Below are positions 56,933 to 64,000 of a DNA stretch of 64,000 nt, in pieces (position 1 is the stretch's first letter; the number at the start of each line of letters is the position of its first letter). The notes below the pieces were generated by a model, which worked only from the letters and a program-made list of their open reading frames with translations, was not told the origin of the DNA and did not search any database. The DNA lies in the NCBI RefSeq assembly GCF_002863225.1, contig NZ_PKEK01000050.1:62001-126000 (forward strand), read 5' to 3'. The DNA is from Mycobacterium sp. (GTDB lineage: Bacteria > Actinomycetota > Actinomycetes > Mycobacteriales > Mycobacteriaceae). Position numbers and translations under genes: made by a program.

Positions 56933-57360
56933 CAAAGCTCCGGGGTGAACATCGGTAGATAGACCAGCTCATCGCCACCGTCATCGCCGGCCTCGAACGT
57001 GACGCGTACCGGCATGCCCCGAAAGATCTGGGCGATGTCGACGTCGACGAGATTCGTCAGCACCCGAACATGTTCGTCTTCGACCGGATTCACGAAGGCG
57101 ATCACGTAGGGCGTGGGAATTCCGGGGTAGAACGGATGATGATTGACCGTCCAGGACTCGACGGTGCCGCGACCCGACAAGTCAACCCACTCCGGGACGG
57201 CCTGGTCGTACTGGCAGCGCAGCGTCGGCGGATGGATCAGCCGTTGGCAATCGGGGCAGCGTTGCAGCCGCCACACCCCGTCGGCCCCGGACGTCCAGTA
57301 CGGCCGATTACCCGTCGTGAGTGCCGGCAACGGGCGTCCACCAGCCGAAGCCTCAGGCAT
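56932..57360 (-). CDS. DUF35 (zinc-ribbon plus OB-fold) partner of Ltp protein
   Basis: 142 residues. An N-terminal helix is followed by a rubredoxin-like zinc ribbon: Cys35, Cys38 and Cys49 with Asp52 where the fourth Cys normally is (CPDCQRLIHPPTLRCQYD). The OB-fold contains GRGTVESWTVNHHPFYPG and PYVIAFVNPVEDEHVR. DUF35 proteins form an acyl-CoA channel for Ltp-type thiolases. It overlaps the Rieske stop by eight bases and the Ltp start by one, so all three are translated together. Confidence 0.88.
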   Translation of the reverse strand: MPEASAGGRPLPALTTGNRPYWTSGADGVWRLQRCPDCQRLIHPPTLRCQYDQAVPEWVDLSGRGTVESWTVNHHPFYPGIPTPYVIAFVNPVEDEHVRVLTNLVDVDIAQIFRGMPVRVTFEAGDDGGDELVYLPMFTPEL

Positions 57361-58756
57361 GGCCGTTGTCGTCGTCGACGCCGAAGATGAACCGGTCGGC
57401 TATCGCGTGCTCGTTGCGGATCGACATCTCCTGGGCAGTGTTCAGCCAGAGCCCTTCGAAACCGCGCGAGTGCATACCCGCGTGGATGGCGGCGATGTTC
57501 TGCAGATCCTGGGTCGGCAGCTCGCCCCAGCCGTCGTGGTCCTGCCAGCGCTCCACTTCCAGCCACGTTGTTTCGGGAATCCCGCCTGGCGCGAAATGTT
57601 CCAGTGAAAACATCTCGAACACACAGCGATTCGGGTCCTCGGCGTCCGGAAGCATTCGATAGCCCAGGATGCAGGACTTCTCGACAAGGATCACCAACGT
57701 CGGGAAGACGTGCCAGTCACCATTGCCCGCGAAGTACTCCTCGATCGTCATCGCCGGGTAGTCGACACCCTCGGCGAGTGCCAATTCCTCACACATCCGG
57801 TGGTAGAGCACGAACGGCGGAATTTCGGTGGGCTCCATGGTGGCAAGTTGCTGAGCGGCGCGGTAATCACGCTCGGTGACGAGCGAGCCGACCTCGAGGT
57901 AGTTGTACTGCATGGAGTTGGCGAACACCTCGGGTCGCGCGGCCTGCTCCTGGCGCGCACTGTCCCGATCGCCGCTGTCAGGCCGCGCCGTGTAGACGAA
58001 TCGCGAGTGGTTCCGGTAAGGGATGGTCGGGGTGTAGGGCGCGTAGACGAATTCCTGCGGTGGTGCGGGTTCCGTTGAGGGACGCGGCCCTTGCGCAGGA
58101 CGCAGCGTCTGCGGATGCGTGCCGGGCGTGTGGTAACCCTCGATGAACGCGTCGATCACTGTCTTGTAGTTGGCGTCCAGGTTGGTTCGCTTGCGCCACC
58201 GAAACCTCATGTCCTGCAACCGGAAAGGTGCCAGCGCGGTAGGGAGGGGGTCGAGCCATTCCAACAGGTCAGGCGGATTCTCGGCCATGCTGATGAAAAC
58301 CCAACCACCCCACGTTCCCACCGACACCGGACGCAACGACCACTGCTCGCGCGGACGATTGAGGAACTCGTCGCGAGACGGAACGAACGACGAGCGGCCG
58401 TCGAACGCATAGCGCCAGCCGTGGAATTCGCACCGGAGGTCACCGTCATCGGCACACCCGGCCCCCCGCACGACTTTCATGCCGCGGTGGGTACAGGAGT
58501 TGTAGAAAGCCTTGATACCGGCATCCTTCTGCCGTACCACCATGATCGACTGCCTGCCGATGACGTACTCGTAATAGCTTCCCGCCTCGGGGATCTCCTC
58601 TTCACGGCAAGCGGGCTGCCACACGGCGGTGAACAGCCGTTCGAGCTCGAGGCGGAGAAATTCAGGATCGACGTAACGGGTTTTAGGCACGAAGGTCTCG
58701 CCGCACGCGTACCGCGGCGGCACCTTGCCGTTCGTCTCGGGTTCGATCGCGGTCAT
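57353..58756 (-). CDS. Rieske non-heme iron oxygenase, large subunit
   Basis: 467 residues. Rieske ligands Cys88 and His90 (CTHRG), Cys109 and His112 (CEFHGW); mononuclear site in FIEGYHTPGTHPQ with the downstream Asp in PTQDLQNIAAIHAG. It lacks a neighbouring reductase. A steroid or aromatic-acid substrate is plausible because the next genes are Ltp/DUF35 and SDR. Start at ATG 58756, 18 bases downstream of the SDR stop (58775). Confidence 0.9.
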   Translation of the reverse strand: MTAIEPETNGKVPPRYACGETFVPKTRYVDPEFLRLELERLFTAVWQPACREEEIPEAGSYYEYVIGRQSIMVVRQKDAGIKAFYNSCTHRGMKVVRGAGCADDGDLRCEFHGWRYAFDGRSSFVPSRDEFLNRPREQWSLRPVSVGTWGGWVFISMAENPPDLLEWLDPLPTALAPFRLQDMRFRWRKRTNLDANYKTVIDAFIEGYHTPGTHPQTLRPAQGPRPSTEPAPPQEFVYAPYTPTIPYRNHSRFVYTARPDSGDRDSARQEQAARPEVFANSMQYNYLEVGSLVTERDYRAAQQLATMEPTEIPPFVLYHRMCEELALAEGVDYPAMTIEEYFAGNGDWHVFPTLVILVEKSCILGYRMLPDAEDPNRCVFEMFSLEHFAPGGIPETTWLEVERWQDHDGWGELPTQDLQNIAAIHAGMHSRGFEGLWLNTAQEMSIRNEHAIADRFIFGVDDDNGHA

Positions 58757-58774
58757 CGTCTACGCCTCGGGTGC

Positions 58775-59680
58775 TCAGCCGGCGGGCGGCTTGTCGAAGA
58801 TGTTGGGATACAACACCGCCTCCTTGAACGACGTCTCGATCTCGGCGAAAGCCGTTGCAATGTCCCAGGTGCCCGACGCGGAGACAATCTCGCGCTCCAC
58901 GACGGGGTTCGACATCAAGCTGATTCGGCCGTTGCCGGCAAAGATGACCCGGCGGTTGAGCCACTCGGACTGATTGCTGGCGAGGTACACCACGGGCGGC
59001 ACGACGTTTTCCGGAGAGAGCCGCTTGTTCTCCGGCGAGTAGTCCATACTCCCGCCACCCTTGATGCCCTGCGTCATCCGCGTGCCGGCGATCGGCGCGA
59101 TGGCGTTGGAGCGCACCCCATACCCCTTGAGTGCGTTCGCACAGGAGAACGTCAGGCCGACAATGCCCATCTTTGCGGCCGCGTAGTTGGGTTGGCTCGG
59201 CGCACCCTGCAAGCCGGACATCGAGGTGAAGTTGATCAGACGGTATTGCCCGCCACGGTTCTCCCGCCACCAAGCGGCGGCGTGCCGAGTGAGGTTGAAG
59301 GTGCCCTTAAGATGCACGGCGATGACTGAGTCGAAGTCCTGCTCGCTCATCTTGAAAACCATGCCGTCGCGCAGGATGCCGGCGGCGTTCACCATGATGT
59401 CGAAACCGCCGAGCGTAGCCGCCGCACGGTCGATCAGATCCTTGCAGGCAGCGAAGTCAGTGATGTCGGTGGTGTCGGAGAATGCCTTGCCGCCATGCTC
59501 GTTGATTGCCGCGGCCACCGACTCCGAGGGGCCAGCGTCGCGGCCGCTACCGTCGACGTCGACGCCGGCGTCAGACACCATCACCGTGGCGCCCTCGGCC
59601 GCCAGACCCGCGGCGACGGCGGCGCCGATCCCGCGTCCGGCACCGGTGACCAGTGCTGTGCGGCCGTCAAGAACACCCAT
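58775..59680 (-). CDS. SDR, 17beta-HSD4/FabG-like
   Basis: 301 residues from the second of two adjacent ATGs (59680); AGGAG is better spaced for it than for 59683. Motifs TGAGRGIGAAV, NAAG, NFTSMSG (Ser) and NYAAAKMGIVGL (Tyr-x3-Lys) are in classic order. The C-terminal extension after the Rossmann core (to about 301) is typical of the 3-hydroxyacyl-CoA dehydrogenase-like branch of mycobacterial SDRs. First gene of the SDR/Rieske/DUF35/Ltp operon, possibly extending to the amidohydrolase at 54407. Confidence 0.88.
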   Translation of the reverse strand: MGVLDGRTALVTGAGRGIGAAVAAGLAAEGATVMVSDAGVDVDGSGRDAGPSESVAAAINEHGGKAFSDTTDITDFAACKDLIDRAAATLGGFDIMVNAAGILRDGMVFKMSEQDFDSVIAVHLKGTFNLTRHAAAWWRENRGGQYRLINFTSMSGLQGAPSQPNYAAAKMGIVGLTFSCANALKGYGVRSNAIAPIAGTRMTQGIKGGGSMDYSPENKRLSPENVVPPVVYLASNQSEWLNRRVIFAGNGRISLMSNPVVEREIVSASGTWDIATAFAEIETSFKEAVLYPNIFDKPPAG

Positions 59681-59716
59681 CATTACTCCTCACTCGCGGC
59701 GTCGATCCAGCTTACC

Positions 59717-59747
59717 GAACAGATATACATACTGTGTATAGCTGTTC
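59717..59747. promoter_or_regulatory. Nested 31-base dyad upstream of the SDR/Rieske operon
   Basis: Outer arms GAACAG (59717-59722) and CTGTTC (59742-59747) are perfect, and inside them TATACA (59724-59729) and TGTATA (59735-59740) are also perfect. The whole element lies 37 to 67 bases upstream of the operon start in an 88-base spacer. The double symmetry is that of a high-affinity operator for a dimeric repressor. Confidence 0.6.
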
Positions 59748-59771
59748 CGACACCTCCGTCACGACGTGGGC

Positions 59772-60668
59772 TCACTCGAAACCCCACTCCGCGTATCGGC
59801 GCTCGAGCTCTGCCATCGCCTCCCGCCCACCACGCGCGGTGCGCTCCTTCATGAAGTTGAACTCGTCGTCGCGCCAGGAGATATTGGTGAATACGCTGTG
59901 CCCCATCGGAACCCAGTCGGCGAACTGAGCCATGCCGACCGCGTTCCAGAATGTGATCAGCGCGTGCTTACCGATCATCAGACCGTCGGCCGAGTGGTGC
60001 GCGATCGCGCGCGCGTAGCGCATCGCCTCGTCGTGCAGTCCTTCCACCGGGACGACGGAGGCGGCTACACCCCAGTCCTTCAGCTCGGCGGCTGACACCT
60101 TGCGACCTGTGATCATCGCCTCGTATCCGCGATTAGGACCGAGCTTGAGCAGTGCGAGAGGCATTGCCGTCGAGAATCCGGCGAACCCGATCCGAGCCTG
60201 CGGACGGGCGAGATACATGTCGTCGGACACGACGAGGATGTCGGCCGCGAGAGCGAGATTCATCCCGGCCCCCAGAGTCGCGCCTTGGCACGCGGCGATG
60301 ACGGTCTTGGGGAACTCGAGCCAGTTGGTCAAGTGCCGGTGCAAGCGCCGCGCATTGCCCAGCCTGGCCGTCTGCGGCAGTCGCTTGCCTTTGGTCAGCC
60401 CCGCCTGCTCGACCGGTAGGCGGCGCACGTCGTCACCGCTGCAGAAATCACCGCCGGCGCCCTCAAGCACCACGACCTTCACATCGTCGTCCGCCTCCGC
60501 ACGGTCGAGTCGCTCCTTGAACAGGACGTGCATATCGGGAGACAGGATGGCATTTCGGCGATCGGGCCGGTTGATCGTGATCGTGGCGACGTGCGGTTCG
60601 ACGACCTCGTAACGAACCCAGTCTTCGTCGACCTGGAATTCGTCGTCGGCGCTTGTCGTGGCACCCAT
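59772..60668 (-). CDS. Enoyl-CoA hydratase/isomerase (crotonase) family protein
   Basis: 298 residues from ATG at 60668 (GAGGTGAGGTGT upstream); the ATG 60677 is less well placed. Oxyanion segments GGDFCSGDDVRRL and GATLGAGMNLALAADI are present. The second catalytic position keeps Glu (RGYEAMITG), while the first reads QARIGFAG without Glu, so the reaction is uncertain. Longer than usual by about 30 residues. It sits between dyads on both sides, and is divergent from the SRPBCC gene. Confidence 0.85.
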   Translation of the reverse strand: MGATTSADDEFQVDEDWVRYEVVEPHVATITINRPDRRNAILSPDMHVLFKERLDRAEADDDVKVVVLEGAGGDFCSGDDVRRLPVEQAGLTKGKRLPQTARLGNARRLHRHLTNWLEFPKTVIAACQGATLGAGMNLALAADILVVSDDMYLARPQARIGFAGFSTAMPLALLKLGPNRGYEAMITGRKVSAAELKDWGVAASVVPVEGLHDEAMRYARAIAHHSADGLMIGKHALITFWNAVGMAQFADWVPMGHSVFTNISWRDDEFNFMKERTARGGREAMAELERRYAEWGFE

Positions 60669-60698
60669 ACACCTCACCTCTCATCGCCGGCGCAGCCG

Positions 60699-60716
60699 AC
60701 TGTACATAAGAACAGT
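60699..60716. promoter_or_regulatory. ACTGT...ACAGT dyad between crotonase and SRPBCC genes
   Basis: ACTGT (60699-60703) and ACAGT (60712-60716) are perfect arms around ACATAAGA. The left arm and surroundings (TGTACATA) echo the 59717-59747 element, and both contain GAACAG/CTGTTC-type half sites. A shared regulator for three transcription units is plausible. Confidence 0.5.
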
Positions 60717-60739
60717 ATCCGATTAAGTGTTCAATAGCT

Positions 60740-60756
60740 GATAAAGTCTGGCGATG
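60740..60756 (+). promoter_or_regulatory. -10 element giving a probable leaderless start for SRPBCC gene
   Basis: GATAAA at 60740-60745 lies eight bases before ATG 60754, and no Shine-Dalgarno sequence is present, so the mRNA may begin at the start codon. Confidence 0.45.
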
Positions 60757-61185
60757 CCACAAATCGCGATCACCAGGGAGGTCGATGCGTCGGCCGCCGA
60801 AGTCTGGGCAGTGCTGGCCGACTTCGCGGACGTCAGTTGGATTCCGGTTGCGGGCCGGGTCGACATCGCTGGTGAGGGCATCGGTATGAGCAGGTCGATT
60901 CACGGCAGTGGCGAAAAGCCGGTGGTCGAAACGCTGACACGTCTCGATCCCGAGCGCAGGGAACTCGGCTACCGGATAGCCGACAATCCGCTGCCGGTAA
61001 GCAGATTCGAGGCGCTCGTCAGCGTCGGGCGCGGGCCGGGGTCCGGATCGGAGGTGACGTGGAAGGTGGACTACGAACCGAGCGGCTCCACCGATGCAGA
61101 TGCCCACGCGGCGCGCCAGGCCATCGAGGCCGTCTACGGGATGATGGCCGGCTGGCTGGCCGACGCCGCCGCGACGCGGAGCTGA
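60754..61185 (+). CDS. SRPBCC-fold (polyketide cyclase/START-like) protein
   Basis: 143 residues. Family pattern: ITREVDASAAEVWAVLADFA, then SWIPVAGRVDIAGEGIGMSR and a C-terminal helix AARQAIEAVYGMMAGWLADA. Hydrophobic ligand-binding fold; no catalytic residues can be assigned. First gene of a plus-strand operon with the acyl-CoA dehydrogenase pair: the next start is two bases beyond its stop. Confidence 0.83.
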   Translation: MPQIAITREVDASAAEVWAVLADFADVSWIPVAGRVDIAGEGIGMSRSIHGSGEKPVVETLTRLDPERRELGYRIADNPLPVSRFEALVSVGRGPGSGSEVTWKVDYEPSGSTDADAHAARQAIEAVYGMMAGWLADAAATRS

Positions 61186-61186
61186 C

Positions 61187-62380
61187 GTGACCGACCGTGA
61201 TTACGGCGTCCCGCTCTCGGCGCAGGACCGGGCTTTTCGCGACGAGGTCCGCCACTTCTTGACGTCGGCGCTCACCGCGGACGTCAGGTCGCGCGTCGAA
61301 TCCGAATCGGAGCGCCTCGACCGGATGCGCTTGTGGCAGCGCAAGCTCCACCAGGCCGGCCTCGCCGCGATCTCCTGGCCAAGCGAGTTCGGCGGCCGCA
61401 GCGCAACGCCGGTCCAACAGCTGATTTTCAACGCCGAGCTCGCCGCGGCACGGGCACCCGAGCCGATCAACCGCAGTGCGATCAACCAACTCGGCCCCAC
61501 CATCATCCAGTGGGGCACCGACGAGCAGCGCAACTACCTGCTGCCCCGCATCCTGTCTGCCGAAGATGTCTGGTGTCAGGGCTTCAGCGAACCGGACGCG
61601 GGCAGCGACCTGGCCTCACTCAGCACGCGGGCGGTGATCGACGGCGACGAGTTGGTGATCACCGGACAGAAGGTGTGGACGTCGAAGGCGCACTACGCCG
61701 ATCGCATCTATCTGCTCGCCAGGACTGACCCGGCCGCCGAGCCCCGCGACGGAATCAGCTACATCCTGGCCGATCTCGCCACCGACGGCATCGAGGTGCG
61801 GCCGATCCGGCAGATCTCTGGGGACGCCGAATTCAGCGAGGTATTCTTCGACGGCGCTCGGGTGCCGGTCGCCAACGTGCTGGGTCCGCTGCACGGCGGA
61901 TGGCGGGTGGCGAAGTCGACGCTGGGCTACGAGCGGGTCGGCCAGAGTCGTACACATCGAATCGAGCGCCGGCTCGACATCCTGGTCGCGATGGCCCAGG
62001 AGCAGAACGCGCTGAGCGACAGTGGTTTTGAAGACACATACGTCACCGACCATCTGGTGCGCTTTACCGCCCAAGTCGAGGCGTTGCGGCAGATCGCGTC
62101 GCAGGCGACCGCTGCCGGAGTTCGAGGAGTCAGCCCCGGCCCCGAGGCATCGATGGCGAAATTGCTGACCTCGGAGGTCGACCAGGCCATGGCGAACTTC
62201 GGTCTCGATCTGGCCGGCGCTGCGGGCACGTTGGAGCGGGGATCGCCATCCGCTGCGAAAAAAGGGAACGTCGCCCGAAGTTATCTGCTCATGCGGGCTG
62301 CCACGTTCGGTGCCGGGACTTCGGAGATTCAGCGAAACGTCATCGCGGAACGATTGCTGGGGCTACCACGTGACCCGTGA
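61187..62380 (+). CDS. Acyl-CoA dehydrogenase, catalytic-type subunit
   Basis: 397 residues from GTG at 61187. Signature WCQGFSEPDAGSDLASLSTR (FAD/substrate loop), ITGQKVWTSKAHYADRIYLL, and C-terminal FGAGTSEIQRNVIAERLLGL are all intact. The segment YVTDHLVRFTAQVEALRQ belongs to the helical C-terminal domain. Its stop lies 11 bases inside the next gene, another acyl-CoA dehydrogenase-like protein, an arrangement seen with heterotetrameric ChsE-type sterol enzymes. Confidence 0.9.
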   Translation: MTDRDYGVPLSAQDRAFRDEVRHFLTSALTADVRSRVESESERLDRMRLWQRKLHQAGLAAISWPSEFGGRSATPVQQLIFNAELAAARAPEPINRSAINQLGPTIIQWGTDEQRNYLLPRILSAEDVWCQGFSEPDAGSDLASLSTRAVIDGDELVITGQKVWTSKAHYADRIYLLARTDPAAEPRDGISYILADLATDGIEVRPIRQISGDAEFSEVFFDGARVPVANVLGPLHGGWRVAKSTLGYERVGQSRTHRIERRLDILVAMAQEQNALSDSGFEDTYVTDHLVRFTAQVEALRQIASQATAAGVRGVSPGPEASMAKLLTSEVDQAMANFGLDLAGAAGTLERGSPSAAKKGNVARSYLLMRAATFGAGTSEIQRNVIAERLLGLPRDP

Positions 62381-63425
62381 TCCCGCGCCATCGCTGATCG
62401 ACATCGCCGACACCGCAGCCGAACTCGCCGAGCTGCGGAGCACCGCCGATGCCATCCTCAGCCAAATCTGGAGCCCGGAACGCACCCGCGAACTGCTCGA
62501 CGGGCCGGGGCCGGCATTCAACGACGGCATCTGGAAGAGGGTCGCGGAGTTGGGTTGGCCCGACGTCCTCGTCGCGGAATCGCAGGGTGGCGGTGGCGGC
62601 GGACTGCGCGAGTTGTGCGTACTCGCCGAGGCCGCAGGCGCTGCCGCCTTGCCGCTGCCGTTGCCCGCGACCGCTGCCGCGGGTTGGTGCGAACAGCGTT
62701 GCGCCGCAGGCCTCACGTTGATTCTCGACGATGTCGATGCCACGCTGAGCGAGGGTGAGGTCACTGGCGACTGGCCGCTGGTGCCATTCGGCGGCGTCGC
62801 CGACCGGCTGCTCGTCCTGGCGCGACGTGACGAGGAGCCCGTCCTCGGTGTTGTGGACACCAACGCGTCGGGGGTTCGGCTCCGTTTCGAGCAGCCACTC
62901 GACCGCCAGCCGGCTGCGGGCTTGTCGCTCGAAGCCGTTCCGCTGCAGGCGATCGCCTCCGGCCCGAGCGCGGTCAGCCGTCATCGCGGAGCGGTCGACC
63001 GGGATCGACTGGCCACCGTAGCCGAACTCGTCGGGATCGCCTCCGCAGCCAATGATGCGGCCGTCGAGTACGCGAAGGTGCGGATGACGTTCGGGCGACC
63101 GATCGGGGCGCGCCAGGCCATCAAACACCGCCTGGTGGAACAGCGGTCGGTGATCGAGATCGCGCGGGCGCTGGTGAACCGTGCGGCCGACGCGTACGAG
63201 CTTCAGCATCCCGACGCCGATGCGCTGCTGTCGCTGGCGGTGTTCTGGGCTATCGACTCACTGCGTCGCGTGCCTGAAGGCGCCACCCAGGTTTTCGGTG
63301 GGATCGCCTACACCTGGGAGCATGACGCGCACGTGCACCTCAGACGCGCCGCCACCCGGATCGCGTCACTGGGTTCACGTGCCGAACATCGCGCGGTGGT
63401 CGCGCGCTGGCTGCAGTCCCGCTGA
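62370..63425 (+). CDS. Acyl-CoA dehydrogenase-like partner subunit
   Basis: 351 residues from GTG at 62370. Only part of the family signature is kept: VRMTFGRPIGARQAIKHRLV in the helical domain and FGGIAYTWEHDAHVHLRRAA at the C-terminus; the Cys/Ser-rich substrate loop of active enzymes is missing. Such degenerate chains form alpha2beta2 complexes with a full subunit. The 11-base overlap with the upstream gene supports stoichiometric synthesis. Confidence 0.87.
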   Translation: MTRDPAPSLIDIADTAAELAELRSTADAILSQIWSPERTRELLDGPGPAFNDGIWKRVAELGWPDVLVAESQGGGGGGLRELCVLAEAAGAAALPLPLPATAAAGWCEQRCAAGLTLILDDVDATLSEGEVTGDWPLVPFGGVADRLLVLARRDEEPVLGVVDTNASGVRLRFEQPLDRQPAAGLSLEAVPLQAIASGPSAVSRHRGAVDRDRLATVAELVGIASAANDAAVEYAKVRMTFGRPIGARQAIKHRLVEQRSVIEIARALVNRAADAYELQHPDADALLSLAVFWAIDSLRRVPEGATQVFGGIAYTWEHDAHVHLRRAATRIASLGSRAEHRAVVARWLQSR

Positions 63426-63435
63426 TCGAGGCCGA

Positions 63436-64000
63436 TCAGCGGTAGTCGAGCACCACGGGCAGCCGGTCGTAGGTGTGCACCAGCGCCGACGGCCTCAGCA
63501 CGCCCTCGCCGGTGACGCGCAATCCCTTGGCGCGCTTGATCACTTCGTCGAGTACGACGCGTGCCTCACGCCGAGCCAGGGCGGCGCCCATGCAGAAGTG
63601 TTCCCCCACACCGAATCCCAGGTGACCGGCCGCATCAGGCCGGTGCACGTCGAACTGCTCGGCGGTCGGCCCCCAATGCTCGGCGTCGCGATTGGCGGAG
63701 GCATAGGCCAGCAGCACCCCGTCACCGTCGCGAATCGTGGCGCCGCGGATCTCGACGTCCCGGGCGGCTTGACGCGCCATGCTCATGACCGGTGTCCACC
63801 AGCGCATGACTTCCTCGACGGCGTTGTTGCCCACCTCGGGGTCGGCGAAGGCCTGCTCGGCCTGCTCGGGGTGCATGTCGAAACATGCTGCGATTCCGGC
63901 GATCAGGCTCTGTGTCGTCTCGCTGCCGGCAGCCAGGAGGGTGAGCGCATAGGTCATCACCTGGATCTCGTTGAACGGTTCCCCGTCGATGCGGACCTGG
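63436..64000 (-). CDS. Cytochrome P450, C-terminal part (N-terminus outside window)
   Basis: The frame is open to base 64000, so only the last 187 residues are visible. I-helix LLAAGSETTQSLIA, K-helix-type EEVMRWWTPV (ExxR) and heme loop FGVGEHFCMGAALARREAR are intact. Convergent with the acyl-CoA dehydrogenase pair, 10 bases between stops. Likely hydroxylates an intermediate of the same pathway, but subfamily cannot be told from this part. Confidence 0.92.
   Translation of the reverse strand, partial: QVRIDGEPFNEIQVMTYALTLLAAGSETTQSLIAGIAACFDMHPEQAEQAFADPEVGNNAVEEVMRWWTPVMSMARQAARDVEIRGATIRDGDGVLLAYASANRDAEHWGPTAEQFDVHRPDAAGHLGFGVGEHFCMGAALARREARVVLDEVIKRAKGLRVTGEGVLRPSALVHTYDRLPVVLDYR

Overview
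The window is a stretch of chromosome from a high-GC actinobacterium, almost certainly a non-tuberculous Mycobacterium (environmental, Mycolicibacterium-like). The left third follows the M. tuberculosis order around Rv3158-Rv3171c: nuoN end, a MoxR3/DUF58/DUF4129 operon, a TetR regulator divergent from an Rv3168/Rv3169-like pair, then an AofH-like amine oxidase and an Rv3171c-like hydrolase. Elsewhere there are a desA3/Rv3230c-like desaturase operon, an intact long isocitrate lyase, small signal-peptide proteins typical of mycobacteria, F420/luciferase-like oxidoreductases and many TetR, acyl-CoA dehydrogenase, SDR and crotonase genes. No mobile element, CRISPR array, rRNA or tRNA was seen, and no gap between genes exceeds about 300 bases.

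Layout. 1-7.6 kb: complex I tail, a crotonase, an FAD oxidoreductase, and the minus-strand operon DUF4129 - small membrane protein - MoxR3 - DUF58 - membrane protein. 7.1-16.8 kb: SRPBCC protein, a flavin-binding PNPOx-fold protein divergent from a MocR regulator, SDR/TetR divergent from the Rv3168/69-like genes, a luciferase-like oxidoreductase that appears to start at CTG, the amine oxidase and an alpha/beta hydrolase. 17-22.3 kb: AceA, a small membrane protein, and DesA3 with its reductase. 22.5-30 kb: epimerase, SDRs, acyl-CoA dehydrogenase, aldehyde dehydrogenase and a luciferase-like oxidoreductase, with tandem repeats and dyads between genes.

30-34.7 kb is a self-contained catabolic module: a 6-oxocamphor-hydrolase-like crotonase, a Rieske oxygenase, a coupled 110-residue helical protein and a TetR regulator, facing a convergent P450. 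Both transcription units carry almost the same 16-bp palindrome (TTGGGCGATCGCCCAA), which suggests one regulon for a terpenoid-like or cyclic ketone substrate. 34.8-41.2 kb: small secreted proteins, an M15-like peptidase-fold protein, an amidohydrolase, a GlnA1-type glutamine synthetase and a channel protein with RCK domains on both sides of the pore.

41.4-46.8 kb: an amidohydrolase / fused acyl-CoA dehydrogenase / amidohydrolase operon facing its likely TetR regulator. 46.9-51 kb: small membrane and secreted proteins, a Mug-type glycosylase and a receptor-like Ser/Thr kinase with a duplicated four-cysteine sensor. 51.2-54.4 kb: a TetR gene divergent from a four-gene membrane operon, two paralogous multi-helix proteins of unknown function followed by orphan cytochrome-oxidase-like subunits III and IV. 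I consider this the best candidate for an undescribed complex. 54.4-64 kb: a second catabolic island (amidohydrolase, Ltp-type thiolase with DUF35 partner, Rieske oxygenase, SDR, crotonase, SRPBCC protein, paired acyl-CoA dehydrogenase subunits, P450) that looks like breakdown of a steroid- or terpenoid-like acid through CoA thioesters.
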